Below, piece after piece: positions 6,427 through 13,400 of a stretch of DNA of 22,976 nt (its first letter is position 1; every line of letters starts with the position of its first letter). The stretch lies in contig JACOYD010000024.1 in assembly GCA_016182055.1 (NCBI GenBank), forward strand, positions 1 to 22,976. The letters are read 5' to 3'. Origin of the DNA: Candidatus Microgenomates bacterium (lineage in GTDB: Bacteria > Patescibacteriota > Microgenomatia > Levybacterales > JACOYD01). The notes under the pieces were generated by a model. The model was given only the letters and a program-made list of their open reading frames with translations, was not told the origin of the DNA and did no database searches. Position numbers and translations under genes: made by a program.

Positions 6427-6953
6427 CTAAGTGAAGCCATCCGGAGAATCTTCAGTTATTAAGAGATATTCTTTAAACAGTTCATTTCCTTCTATTTCTT
6501 TGCCATCTTGCAAGAAACTATTATACCAACCATCCTTTGTTCCTACTGGGAAAAAAAGATAACCACTATGAGTAATCGAGTCTCCATATAAAGCCCAAAA
6601 TTCTATTTCTCTAGTTATTGGATTATAAACTCGTATGAAGTATTTATAAGGACCAATTGGTTTGGTTACATCTAGGGCTGGTCGTATAAACCAGCCAAGA
6701 TTTACATTTGGGAAATCAAGCGGGGTAATAACCGGGCGTTGACCGCCGGCGCTGCCAATCATTACTGCTTTTGGCAGAGTTATCAAATCAATTTTGTTAT
6801 TAAATTGGCCTCGTTCACGAACATTATTGATAGAGGTTTAAGCATGGTTTCACTGGCCGCTGGTGGTTTCGGAGGTGGCGTTGGATGATGTCTGTCACTA
6901 ATACCAATCAAAGCTGCGGCAGTAGCCAAAATCAAAACTCTTTCAGCGCGCAC
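6427..6953 (-). pseudogene. secreted hypothetical protein gene with a frameshift
   Basis: Two frames join into one gene. The first starts at a GTG at 6953, placed exactly 7 nt after a strong promoter. It encodes a signal peptide (MRAERVLILATAAALIGIS) and a Pro-rich linker, then hits a TGA at 6783-6785. The second frame, open from 6837 to the TAG at 6427, encodes about 136 residues including ITLPKAVMIGSAGG and FWALYGDSITHSGYLFFPV. It has no good start of its own. A one-base shift between 6837 and 6786 restores a ~175-residue exported protein. It may be distantly related to the lipoprotein next door (similar size and layout), but the match is weak. Function unknown. Confidence 0.6.
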
Positions 6954-6960
6954 GCATGAG

Positions 6961-6989
6961 AATATACGCTACAAGATTCTATTTGTCAA
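6961..6989 (-). promoter_or_regulatory. promoter of the frameshifted secreted-protein gene
   Basis: On the minus strand TTGACA (6989-6984), a 17-bp spacer and TATATT (6966-6961) are followed after 7 nt by the GTG at 6953. The -35 is perfect. This site, not an ORF-length criterion, reveals the true 5' end of the gene. Confidence 0.65.
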
Positions 6990-6991
6990 AT

Positions 6992-7615
6992 TTAGCCGCG
7001 GGGACGCTTCCATTCAAAAGTATCGGTCGGTTGTTGCTGTGGGGCAAGTTGAGCATTATCGTAATCTGGCCGGTTATAAGAAACTCCGTCTGTCACAAAC
7101 CCTGTTTGCAAAGGAACAAAGACAGGTTGTTCTAGCTCAATGACAGTACCATCTGGTTTGGTGATTGCTGGGAAGATAACTGCCCATCTCTCAAGCTCTC
7201 CATCCGACCTTCTTTTTTCTAAGACAATTTGCCAGGCAACATCCTGACCTTGCTGGAGCCATGTTGAGGGATCAGCGGGCTCGGAGTCAAACTCTGGAGT
7301 AAGTCTTGTTCTTACTCCTATATCGGAGGTAACCCAACCAATTCTCCAGTAATGACCATAATTATAGATAAATACTTTATGATTATCGTCTAATTTACTT
7401 CTCCATTCCAGTAGTGCGGGGATCTGAAAAAGTTCCGGTAATTTTTTTACTTGTTCAGGAGGTTTTTGGGCTTGTTCTTCAAAAGGAGGTACGACTACCT
7501 GTGTGATTTGTGGAGCTTGTTCTTGCCGACAAGCGTTAATTCCTACTACGGCGGCTGCCAGGACAACAGCAAGGCTAAGTCTTGATAAAGTACCTTCTTT
7601 TATATTCCTGCCCAC
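6992..7615 (-). CDS. lipoprotein of unknown function, 207 aa
   Basis: The product begins MGRNIKEGTLSRLSLAVVLA and continues to a lipobox-like GINAC, with Cys29 as the likely lipidated residue, so it should be anchored on the outer face of the membrane. A Pro/Gln-rich linker follows (about residues 31-60). The rest is a compact domain with several Trp-containing strands (HYWRIGW, ERWAVIFP) and no motif I recognise. The frame is open to a GTG at 7630, but the -10 box covers codons 2-3 of that longer version. The GTG at 7615, 6 nt after the -10, is therefore the better start. Confidence 0.72.
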   Translation of the reverse strand: MGRNIKEGTLSRLSLAVVLAAAVVGINACRQEQAPQITQVVVPPFEEQAQKPPEQVKKLPELFQIPALLEWRSKLDDNHKVFIYNYGHYWRIGWVTSDIGVRTRLTPEFDSEPADPSTWLQQGQDVAWQIVLEKRRSDGELERWAVIFPAITKPDGTVIELEQPVFVPLQTGFVTDGVSYNRPDYDNAQLAPQQQPTDTFEWKRPRG

Positions 7616-7621
7616 GCCGAC

Positions 7622-7650
7622 AATATACACTTAGAGTTTTTCTTTGTCAA
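7622..7650 (-). promoter_or_regulatory. promoter of the lipoprotein gene, leaderless GTG start
   Basis: On the minus strand TTGACA (7650-7645), 17 bp, TATATT (7627-7622), then 6 nt to the GTG at 7615. No Shine-Dalgarno site is possible in so short a leader. Confidence 0.65.
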
Positions 7651-7672
7651 GTTGATAGGCGATGATTGTATG

Positions 7673-8479
7673 TCAGACCGTACACCTTGGCGGTTCCCAA
7701 TAGTCGATAGGTTTGAAGTTTGAGGCGTAAGATTTTGCATCAACTACCTGTTTCTGCTCATTGGTGAGCGTAAACCATTCTTGGTAAACTTTGGCGGGAG
7801 CGGTTATTAAATCTACTTCAAAATCAAGACCTCTTTTAATATGTTCAGCCCGGCGGACGCTTGCTAATAGAATAAGCGGGGTAAAGTTATGCGTTCGTTT
7901 CTGCCGCATGGCCCACTCGACCACTGCCATCCCATCAATGTTAATATCATCAAGCCGTCCGACAAAAGGTGAGATAAATGGCTGCCACTCATTTTCTATC
8001 GGCCCTTCCTTTTGTATCAACTGTTCGTGAAGATTAATTGCCAATACCTGCTGTTGGGAGAAAACCAGCGTATTGTTGATGGGAATTTTTTCCCGCCGAA
8101 GAACAGTTCTGGCTTTGAAGGCTTCTATGGTAGTGGGTAGTTTTATTACTACCCTTTGGTGCCATTTGGTAATTTCCCGAGCTTGGGAGATCATTTCATT
8201 TGCCGTGGTCTTTTCATCCGCATAAACTTCGGCCGAAACAGGTCCGGGTACAATATTTATGATTTCCAAAACGATTTGCTTTTGTAGTTCAAAAGCCTTT
8301 TCTTGAGTAACTTTTGTACTCGCCTCGCTGACGCTTTGGCGAAGCGGGCCCAAAAGCTTTTTGGCGATAAGAGTGGGATTGGTGGTGGCGCCAAAAAGTA
8401 CCTCCTGATGTTGTTTGGCCAACGTAGCAATGGCGCGATATTCATCGGGGTCACCGCTATCCAGCAAAAACTGAGTCAT
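7673..8479 (-). CDS. tal: transaldolase family protein, 268 aa
   Basis: Transaldolases move a three-carbon unit between sugar phosphates through a Schiff base on a lysine. The protein has the family order: FLLDSGDPDEY, GATTNPTLIAKK, VSAEVYAD, VVIKLPTT (catalytic Lys in the strand ending K-x-P), NNTLVFS, ISPFVGRLDD and ILLASVRRAEHI. The TIM-barrel length is right for the shorter transaldolase/F6P-aldolase group, though it could have a different sugar substrate. The frame is open to 8569, but the upstream part overlaps a palindrome and a promoter. The ATG at 8479 starts MTQFLLDSGD directly at the first barrel strand. The loop PLRQSVSEAS is encoded by a repeat shared with yebC. Confidence 0.85.
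   Translation of the reverse strand: MTQFLLDSGDPDEYRAIATLAKQHQEVLFGATTNPTLIAKKLLGPLRQSVSEASTKVTQEKAFELQKQIVLEIINIVPGPVSAEVYADEKTTANEMISQAREITKWHQRVVIKLPTTIEAFKARTVLRREKIPINNTLVFSQQQVLAINLHEQLIQKEGPIENEWQPFISPFVGRLDDINIDGMAVVEWAMRQKRTHNFTPLILLASVRRAEHIKRGLDFEVDLITAPAKVYQEWFTLTNEQKQVVDAKSYASNFKPIDYWEPPRCTV
8322..8350 (-). repeat. in-frame repeat inside tal (PLRQ-encoding)
   Basis: A 5-bp stem CGCTT/AAGCG (8332-8346) sits in a stretch read as GPLRQSVSEA. Its core matches the yebC element at 3645-3674 except at one base over 12 (CTTCGCCAAAGC against CTTCGCCAAGGC). Confidence 0.45.
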
Positions 8480-8486
8480 ACACCTG

Positions 8487-8515
8487 ATAATAATCCCTGG
8501 TGATTCAAAAGTCAA
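8487..8515 (-). promoter_or_regulatory. tal promoter, leaderless arrangement
   Basis: On the minus strand TTGACT (8515-8510), 17 bp, TATTAT (8492-8487), then 7 nt to the ATG at 8479. This decides the start of the gene in favour of 8479. Confidence 0.65.
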
Positions 8516-8545
8516 TGTGGGGCGGTCTCTCCGTTTTAATAGTTT

Positions 8546-8572
8546 AGCTTTACACCTTAGAGGTGTCAAGCT
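8546..8572. repeat. 27-bp imperfect palindrome, REP-like
   Basis: AGCTTTACACCT (8546-8557) and AGGTGTCAAGCT (8561-8572) form a 12-bp stem with one mismatch and a 3-nt loop. It lies just past the stop of the unknown gene at 8584, so it may act as its terminator, but no T-run follows. The arm AGGTGTCAAGCT also occurs at 13325-13336 beside the REP-associated transposase, linking it to that repeat family. Confidence 0.7.
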
Positions 8573-8583
8573 GTAGACAAAAC

Positions 8584-10017
8584 TTATTGAGGAAGTGTTT
8601 CTTTCTTAAAGCCAATGACAGTAACATATTTATCGCTTCCCCCTGTGATTGCCGTAGAAGCAGGGTTCTCATCAGCATCATAAATAAATTCAAAAGCAGA
8701 ACCAGTGCCTGGGTCGTCCAAAATATTCAGCTGTTGTTTAAGTTCAGCAAGTGATTGGGTGGTGCCAGAAGTTATCACCAGACGGGCATCCGCACCATTA
8801 TCGCGAACCCCTCTTATCATCGGCAAAATATATTTTATTTGATTAACTACGGCTTCTGTGCTTTGCATATCGACATTTCTCATAATAGCTATAAAAGGTA
8901 GTGCTCGGCTTAAAGGTCTATAGTACGCTGATGATATAAACTTGGCGTCCTCACGATAGAATATCACTCCTGCCTCGCTCAATCTTTCCCACTCCTCTTG
9001 GTTTGAAGCCATGGTTTCCTGGTTGCTCTCACCGGTAAAATTTAACCTAAGTCTTAATAATCCATAAGCCAAAAGACTAAACGCCACAGCCTCTAAAGTA
9101 CCTTGAGCTCCACAATTTATTGAATAGACGTTAATTTCTCCATGTTTTGGTGAAAGCGTTAGATTGTCAAACGCATAATGCTTAAAAGTTTGAATAAGAA
9201 ATCGTAAATACGGTTTTACCCAAGTTTCTAATCTTTCGGGATCCATTTGTGGCATATCTTTCATGCTATTGATATACCTATTTAAAAGTTCTTCTTCGGT
9301 TGGTGGAGCCAGCCGCCGAGAGAGTATCTTAAGTAAAGGATAAGCCAATACAATACCTAGCTGTGCTGTGTCTCCTAGTGTCCATTGAGGGAGCCTTTCA
9401 CTCACGTATGCGTCCCTTTTACGGCTGTTTTCACCATCAATAAGTGACCTTAGTTTTTCATTGAATACATCTGGCCTCTCAAAAAGAAGTTCCTCGAATG
9501 TCCAAATACTCCCACCTGGTTTTATAGTTCGTGGCTTTCCATCTCGAGTAGTGATTGCTTGATAAGATTGAAGGGAATCTTGCCAAGGTTGAAAAGATTC
9601 TTCTTGCCGCGGATATTTGTAGTTATGCTTAAACAAAGCCCTTATGAGAGAGTTTCCTTCTAAATAGTCCAAGTTGATGGGATTGCCAGCTTGGTCATAG
9701 CCTGTTACTACTGTTTGAGCTTGTTGGCTAGTTAGCTCATCGAAGCTTAACTTTCCCAGCTCTTTTATAGAACCGGTTCTTTTTACGAGGGGAATTTCTG
9801 GATAGAGTGCTAATGCCTCTGTGGATAAACGTCTTCTTTGTATCAATATTCTTTCTTCTTCACTAAGCGGACTTGCTATTTTTCTATAAACCAAGTCACC
9901 TGTTGCCGCCCCGATAACACCCCTACCAATTAACGAGAATAACCCTCTTCTAGAAAAAGTTGGTTGAGGTATGGCGGAATGCCATTGATTATGAGGCTGA
10001 TTCCCCTCTTTACCCAT
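8584..10017 (-). CDS. unknown protein with twin-arginine-like N-terminus, 477 aa
   Basis: I do not recognise the family. The ATG at 10017 follows a near-consensus promoter by 7 nt and is preferred to the TTG-type extension to 10080, which would read through that promoter. Near the N-terminus FSRRGLFSLIGRGVIGA (residues 21-37) looks like a Tat signal, with the twin Arg at 23-24 followed by a moderately hydrophobic stretch. The protein may thus be exported folded or membrane-attached. A second hydrophobic stretch (EAVAFSLLAYGLL) is mid-protein. The rest is mixed helical and polar, with no metal or nucleotide motif. It is transcribed alone, divergent from the recombinase gene. Confidence 0.75.
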   Translation of the reverse strand: MGKEGNQPHNQWHSAIPQPTFSRRGLFSLIGRGVIGAATGDLVYRKIASPLSEEERILIQRRRLSTEALALYPEIPLVKRTGSIKELGKLSFDELTSQQAQTVVTGYDQAGNPINLDYLEGNSLIRALFKHNYKYPRQEESFQPWQDSLQSYQAITTRDGKPRTIKPGGSIWTFEELLFERPDVFNEKLRSLIDGENSRKRDAYVSERLPQWTLGDTAQLGIVLAYPLLKILSRRLAPPTEEELLNRYINSMKDMPQMDPERLETWVKPYLRFLIQTFKHYAFDNLTLSPKHGEINVYSINCGAQGTLEAVAFSLLAYGLLRLRLNFTGESNQETMASNQEEWERLSEAGVIFYREDAKFISSAYYRPLSRALPFIAIMRNVDMQSTEAVVNQIKYILPMIRGVRDNGADARLVITSGTTQSLAELKQQLNILDDPGTGSAFEFIYDADENPASTAITGGSDKYVTVIGFKKETLPQ

Positions 10018-10024
10018 AAATAAT

Positions 10025-10053
10025 ATTATACTATAGGTTTTTATGAATGTCAA
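10025..10053 (-). promoter_or_regulatory. consensus promoter of the 477-aa protein gene
   Basis: On the minus strand TTGACA (10053-10048), 17 bp and TATAAT (10030-10025) are both perfect, and the ATG at 10017 follows after 7 nt. It stands back to back with the recombinase promoter, with 20 bp between the two -35 boxes. Confidence 0.8.
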
Positions 10054-10073
10054 TATGGTAGAGGTAACTATGA

Positions 10074-10103
10074 TTGACAAACCACTTCCTCGCGTCGTAG
10101 AAT
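10074..10103 (+). promoter_or_regulatory. promoter of the tyrosine recombinase gene, leaderless
   Basis: TTGACA (10074-10079), 18 bp and TAGAAT (10098-10103) are followed after 7 nt by the ATG at 10111. No Shine-Dalgarno site is present. Confidence 0.65.
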
Positions 10104-10110
10104 ATTTTTA

Positions 10111-11037
10111 ATGACTAATTCTCTGCCCCAGTTAATTGATGAGTTTTTAGAATATTTAGAAATAGAGAAAAACTGCAGTAAGCTGACGATTCGAGACTAT
10201 CGGCATTATCTGGAGATTTTTGTTAATTGGTTTTCTCCCACTGGAAAGTCTATTAAGGATTTGGATTTACAGACTGTTCGCAAATACCGGATTTATTTAG
10301 CCAATAAGGCCGACCCCAAAGGTTTGACTTTAAAACGGGTGACTCAAAATTATTACGTGATCGCCCTGCGTTCATTCCTGCGCTTTCTTATCAAAAACGA
10401 TCATCAAACGCTTGAGCCTTCCAAAATAGACTTGCCCAAAACGGAAAGCCGCAGTATTAAATTTTTAGAGCGGGAGCAGGTGGACAGACTCGTTACCGCC
10501 GCTGATACCTCCAAAGAAGAAGGAATTCGCGACCGGGCTATTTTGGAGTTACTTTTTTCAACAGGGTTGCGGGTTTCGGAGCTGGTTTCTCTTAAGCGAG
10601 ACCAGATTAATATTGAGCGACGGGAATTCGGTGTCGTTGGTAAAGGAGGCCGGCCGCGGGTGGTGTTTATTTCAGACAGAGCGGCCGACTGGCTGCAGAG
10701 ATATTTACAAAAGAGAAAAGATATTTTTAAGCCCCTGTTTATCCGTTACTCGGGAAAGCTAATTACTGACAATGGTGGAGAAAAAATGAGACTGACTGCC
10801 AGGTCGGTGGAGCGGCTGGTTAAGAAATATGTTAGACACGCGCGTTTGCCGATTGATGCCAGTGTTCACACTCTGCGCCACTCTTTTGCCACAGATTTAT
10901 TAAACAACGGCGCCGACATCCGCTCGGTGCAGGAAATGCTGGGACACAAAAATATCGCCACCACCCAAATTTATACCCATGTGACTAATCGCCAACTACG
11001 GGAGGTACATGAGGCGTTTCATTCCGGCAATAAATAA
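10111..11037 (+). CDS. xerC: XerC/XerD-type tyrosine recombinase, 308 aa
   Basis: The N-terminal ~100 residues form a SAM-like core-binding domain (FLEYLEIEKNCSKLTIRDY). The catalytic domain has all expected residues: Arg154 in STGLRVSELVSL, Lys178 in VGKGGRPR, His253 and Arg256 in HTLRHSFATDLL, His279 in LGHKNIATT and the nucleophile Tyr288 in IYTHV. Length and layout fit the Xer proteins that resolve chromosome dimers at dif sites. It is probably the housekeeping enzyme, because nothing phage-like surrounds it. XerC, XerD or a single-Xer assignment cannot be made here. The gene after it begins directly at the next base. Confidence 0.92.
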   Translation: MTNSLPQLIDEFLEYLEIEKNCSKLTIRDYRHYLEIFVNWFSPTGKSIKDLDLQTVRKYRIYLANKADPKGLTLKRVTQNYYVIALRSFLRFLIKNDHQTLEPSKIDLPKTESRSIKFLEREQVDRLVTAADTSKEEGIRDRAILELLFSTGLRVSELVSLKRDQINIERREFGVVGKGGRPRVVFISDRAADWLQRYLQKRKDIFKPLFIRYSGKLITDNGGEKMRLTARSVERLVKKYVRHARLPIDASVHTLRHSFATDLLNNGADIRSVQEMLGHKNIATTQIYTHVTNRQLREVHEAFHSGNK

Positions 11038-12573
11038 ATGATAAGTATAGGCTTTATTGTCAATATTGTCATCAGATTAAGCATTTTTTATTTTTTGGGC
11101 GAGGTGATACTTTGGCCCGATGATCCTCGTTTTGCCGGCAAAGCCATCCCTTTGCGGAATCTGGTTATTGTTTTGAGCTTAAGTCTGCTGATGCCGTTTT
11201 TCTACTTCCTTAAGAAACGGTGGAAAAAATATCCTTTTTGGTTTGATAATATTTATTTGTCTATTTTCTGGCTGGATATGGCGGGAAACTCGCTGGATTT
11301 ATACGATAGTTATTTTTACTTTGACCTGGTTGCCCACTTTCACGGCACGGGAGCGATAGCCGCGGTCTTTTTGGGGGCCTTTGGCATGCGCTGGCTTTGG
11401 GCGATGGTTTTGGCCAACTCCATTCATCTCGGTCTGGAAGTTCAGGAGTATTTGACCGATGTCTTTTTCGGCACCCACAATGTGCGGGGAATGTTTGATA
11501 GCGTAAATGATGTACTGGCTGGGATTTTGGGAACAGCTTTTTATGTGGGACTTCTTATTTTGTGGCAGAAAAATTGGCGCCGGAGACTGTTGGAAATTAC
11601 CGTTATTATATTAATCACTTTTTCTCTTTTAGTCATGTTTTTTCATCGCGCAGTTGCCTCCCATGTTATGACCTTACTTTTTCTTTCCGAACAGTTTCCG
11701 CAAGTGCCTCTAAAACCTCTGGGGTTTTTTACTTCTCCCCCTTCTTATCGGACCTTCAAACTTGAGTCAAAAAATGGTCAGGTGGTGGCCGATCTTTTTC
11801 TGCCGGTAAATGAAAGAGGTTTGGCTAAAAACCGCCCCCGGCCGGCGGTTATTTTGGCCATGGGAGTTAAAACTTCGGAAAAAGACAAGCCCATCATAAT
11901 AAATCTTGCCAAATCCTTCTCCAGGTTGGGTTACGTGGTATTGTGGCCAAGAAGAGAGGAGTTGGAGCAGGGCAAGTCTTTGCCGGAAGAGCCGGAAACA
12001 TTTATCACTGCTTTTCAATATCTGAAAGAACAAAAAGGCGCTGACGAAAAGAGAATTTCCCTGGTGGGATTTTCGGTGGGTTCCTCCATTGCCATGGTGG
12101 CCAGTGCTAATGCCGAAATTAATGAAGAGATAAGAGCTATTGTTTTCTTCGGTGGCTATTATGATATTTTTTCTTATCTGGAAAGTCTTAACAATAAAAC
12201 AGTTTTGCTCAACGGCCAAAATATGCCTTGGCAGCCGGCAGAAGGAGCGGTTAATCACTTCAAAGAGATTTTAGAAACAGAAGCCGGTTTGGCAGAGGAA
12301 GATAGGGTTAAAAAACTAAGAAGCTTAAGCCCAAAAGAAGCAGTTTCTCAATTTAAGGCGGCGGTATTTATTCTGCACGATAAAGGCGATAGCTATGTGC
12401 CATATAGCGAAGCCATTAAACTTAAGGAGGTTCTGCCGAAAGAGCAGGTAAAAACATTTAGTCTGGTTAATCTATTTGAGCATGTCCAGCCCAGGAGTGA
12501 TTTTTCGCCGGAAATTATTGGAGAATTTTTCCAAGTTTATGGCTTTGTCTATTCCGTATTTAACTACTTGTAA
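11038..12573 (+). CDS. membrane domain fused to an alpha/beta hydrolase, 511 aa
   Basis: The ATG at 11038 abuts the recombinase stop codon. Residues ~1-215 hold about six hydrophobic segments, with conserved-looking polar positions inside the membrane (FDLVAHFHGTGAIAA, VNDVLAGILGTA). This resembles small DUF2238/YjdF-like integral membrane proteins. Residues ~250-511 are an alpha/beta hydrolase of the dienelactone hydrolase/peptidase type: nucleophile Ser346 in GFSVGSS, acid Asp451 in HDKGDSYVP and His482 in LFEHVQP. Whether the hydrolase part faces in or out is not clear. The substrate is unknown. The triad is complete, so it should be active. Confidence 0.75.
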   Translation: MISIGFIVNIVIRLSIFYFLGEVILWPDDPRFAGKAIPLRNLVIVLSLSLLMPFFYFLKKRWKKYPFWFDNIYLSIFWLDMAGNSLDLYDSYFYFDLVAHFHGTGAIAAVFLGAFGMRWLWAMVLANSIHLGLEVQEYLTDVFFGTHNVRGMFDSVNDVLAGILGTAFYVGLLILWQKNWRRRLLEITVIILITFSLLVMFFHRAVASHVMTLLFLSEQFPQVPLKPLGFFTSPPSYRTFKLESKNGQVVADLFLPVNERGLAKNRPRPAVILAMGVKTSEKDKPIIINLAKSFSRLGYVVLWPRREELEQGKSLPEEPETFITAFQYLKEQKGADEKRISLVGFSVGSSIAMVASANAEINEEIRAIVFFGGYYDIFSYLESLNNKTVLLNGQNMPWQPAEGAVNHFKEILETEAGLAEEDRVKKLRSLSPKEAVSQFKAAVFILHDKGDSYVPYSEAIKLKEVLPKEQVKTFSLVNLFEHVQPRSDFSPEIIGEFFQVYGFVYSVFNYL

Positions 12574-12576
12574 TGT

Positions 12577-12621
12577 GTACCTTTACACACCTTGGATGTG
12601 TGGTACGTTCACACCTTGGTA
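12577..12621. repeat. REP-like hairpins, left flank of the transposase
   Basis: A hairpin with arms CACAC/GTGTG and loop CTTGGAT (12586-12602) is nested in a GTACC/GGTAC pair (12577-12606). It is followed by ACACCTTGGTA (12611-12621), which is the exact complement of 13320-13330 on the other side of the gene. Confidence 0.7.
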
Positions 12622-12629
12622 AAAATGCA

Positions 12630-13298
12630 CTATTCAAGTATTAAGTGTTTTATTCTATCTAATTTTCTTTGGTAATCTACTTGATTTGCTACAAATTTTT
12701 TATAATCAGCAATTGATCTAAAAGAATCTAAAATTATATCCTTTCTAAGATATGTTTTTTCTCTACGGATATAATCAGAATAAGATGACCACGGATAGTT
12801 TTCTAGTTCTTCTATTGTTTTAATCAGAAAGGCTGTCATGGGATTAAGGTGAATATATCTGGATACATGAATAAGTTGTTCATCGGATTCTATCCTGACG
12901 GCCCTGAAATTTTGTTGGAAAAGTGAACCAGTACGATTAGTTTTAATGTTAAAATATTTGGCAAAGCTGTTTTGGAAATTACTCATAAATTGATTTATTC
13001 CTCTTCCCTCTACCCCTTTTAATAAAAAATGAAAATGATTTGGCATGAGACAAAAACAAATAATTTCTACTATTGGTTTATTTAAATATAAATTTTCTAA
13101 GAACTCAGCTTTTTGGTCTTGTGGTAAGCGGTTATAGAAAGAAAATCGAAGAGATGGATTGTCATATTGATAAAAACGGAAAACATCAATTGCTCTTTGG
13201 TAATCTTTGGCGGACAAAAATATTTGCTGTTGTCCATTGCTTCTATTATAGACGTGGTATATTTCTCCATTAACAACCAAGGTTTTTCTGTAGGCCAT
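12630..13298 (-). CDS. REP-associated tyrosine transposase (Y1/HUH, IS200-like), 222 aa
   Basis: The protein contains the HUH pair His88 and His90 in MPNHFHFLL and a Tyr115 in NSFAKYFN, the single catalytic tyrosine of Y1 transposases. The opening (YHVYNRSNGQQQIF) and the block HVSRYIHLNP with NYPWSSY are typical of RAYT proteins. These act on single-stranded REP hairpins. The ATG at 13298 is chosen because a promoter ends 6 nt upstream and the protein starts MAYRKTLVVNGEIYHV; the frame is open to 13325. Matching hairpins flank the gene on both sides, which fits the RAYT-REP arrangement. Confidence 0.9.
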   Translation of the reverse strand: MAYRKTLVVNGEIYHVYNRSNGQQQIFLSAKDYQRAIDVFRFYQYDNPSLRFSFYNRLPQDQKAEFLENLYLNKPIVEIICFCLMPNHFHFLLKGVEGRGINQFMSNFQNSFAKYFNIKTNRTGSLFQQNFRAVRIESDEQLIHVSRYIHLNPMTAFLIKTIEELENYPWSSYSDYIRREKTYLRKDIILDSFRSIADYKKFVANQVDYQRKLDRIKHLILE

Positions 13299-13304
13299 AA
13301 ATAA

Positions 13305-13333
13305 ATAATATCGCAAAAATACCAAGGTGTCAA
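13305..13333 (-). promoter_or_regulatory. transposase promoter inside the REP-like end
   Basis: On the minus strand TTGACA (13333-13328), 17 bp and TATTAT (13310-13305) are followed after 6 nt by the ATG at 13298. The -35 lies within the inverted repeat at 13320-13330, so a protein bound to the repeat could repress its own gene. Confidence 0.65.
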
Positions 13334-13356
13334 GCTACCACACCTTGGTTGTGTGG
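13320..13356. repeat. REP-like hairpin, right flank of the transposase
   Basis: TACCAAGGTGT (13320-13330) is the inverted copy of 12611-12621. Next to it a 6-bp hairpin CCACAC/GTGTGG with loop CTTGGTT (13338-13356) is a direct copy, with small changes, of the one at 12585-12603. Confidence 0.7.
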
Positions 13357-13362
13357 AGAGTG

Positions 13363-13391
13363 TTGCTAGGAGGGGGTGATCGTGATATCAT
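13363..13391 (+). promoter_or_regulatory. weak candidate promoter of pyrD
   Basis: TTGCTA (13363-13368), 17 bp and TATCAT (13386-13391) precede the ATG at 13401 by 9 nt, fitting the leaderless pattern. An AGGAGG at 13368-13373 is too far upstream (27 nt) to serve the ATG. Confidence 0.35.
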
Positions 13392-13400
13392 TAATTATTG

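Noticed and set aside
7681..7690. ACACCTTGG at the end of tal as another REP copy
   Set aside because: It is a nine-base match without a hairpin and can be chance.
12577..13356. Short repeats around the transposase as a CRISPR array
   Set aside because: There are only two copies separated by a gene, they form hairpins, and no spacer series exists.
13368..13378. AGGAGGGGGTG as ribosome binding site of pyrD
   Set aside because: It is 27 nt before the ATG and no in-frame start codon lies at a suitable distance.
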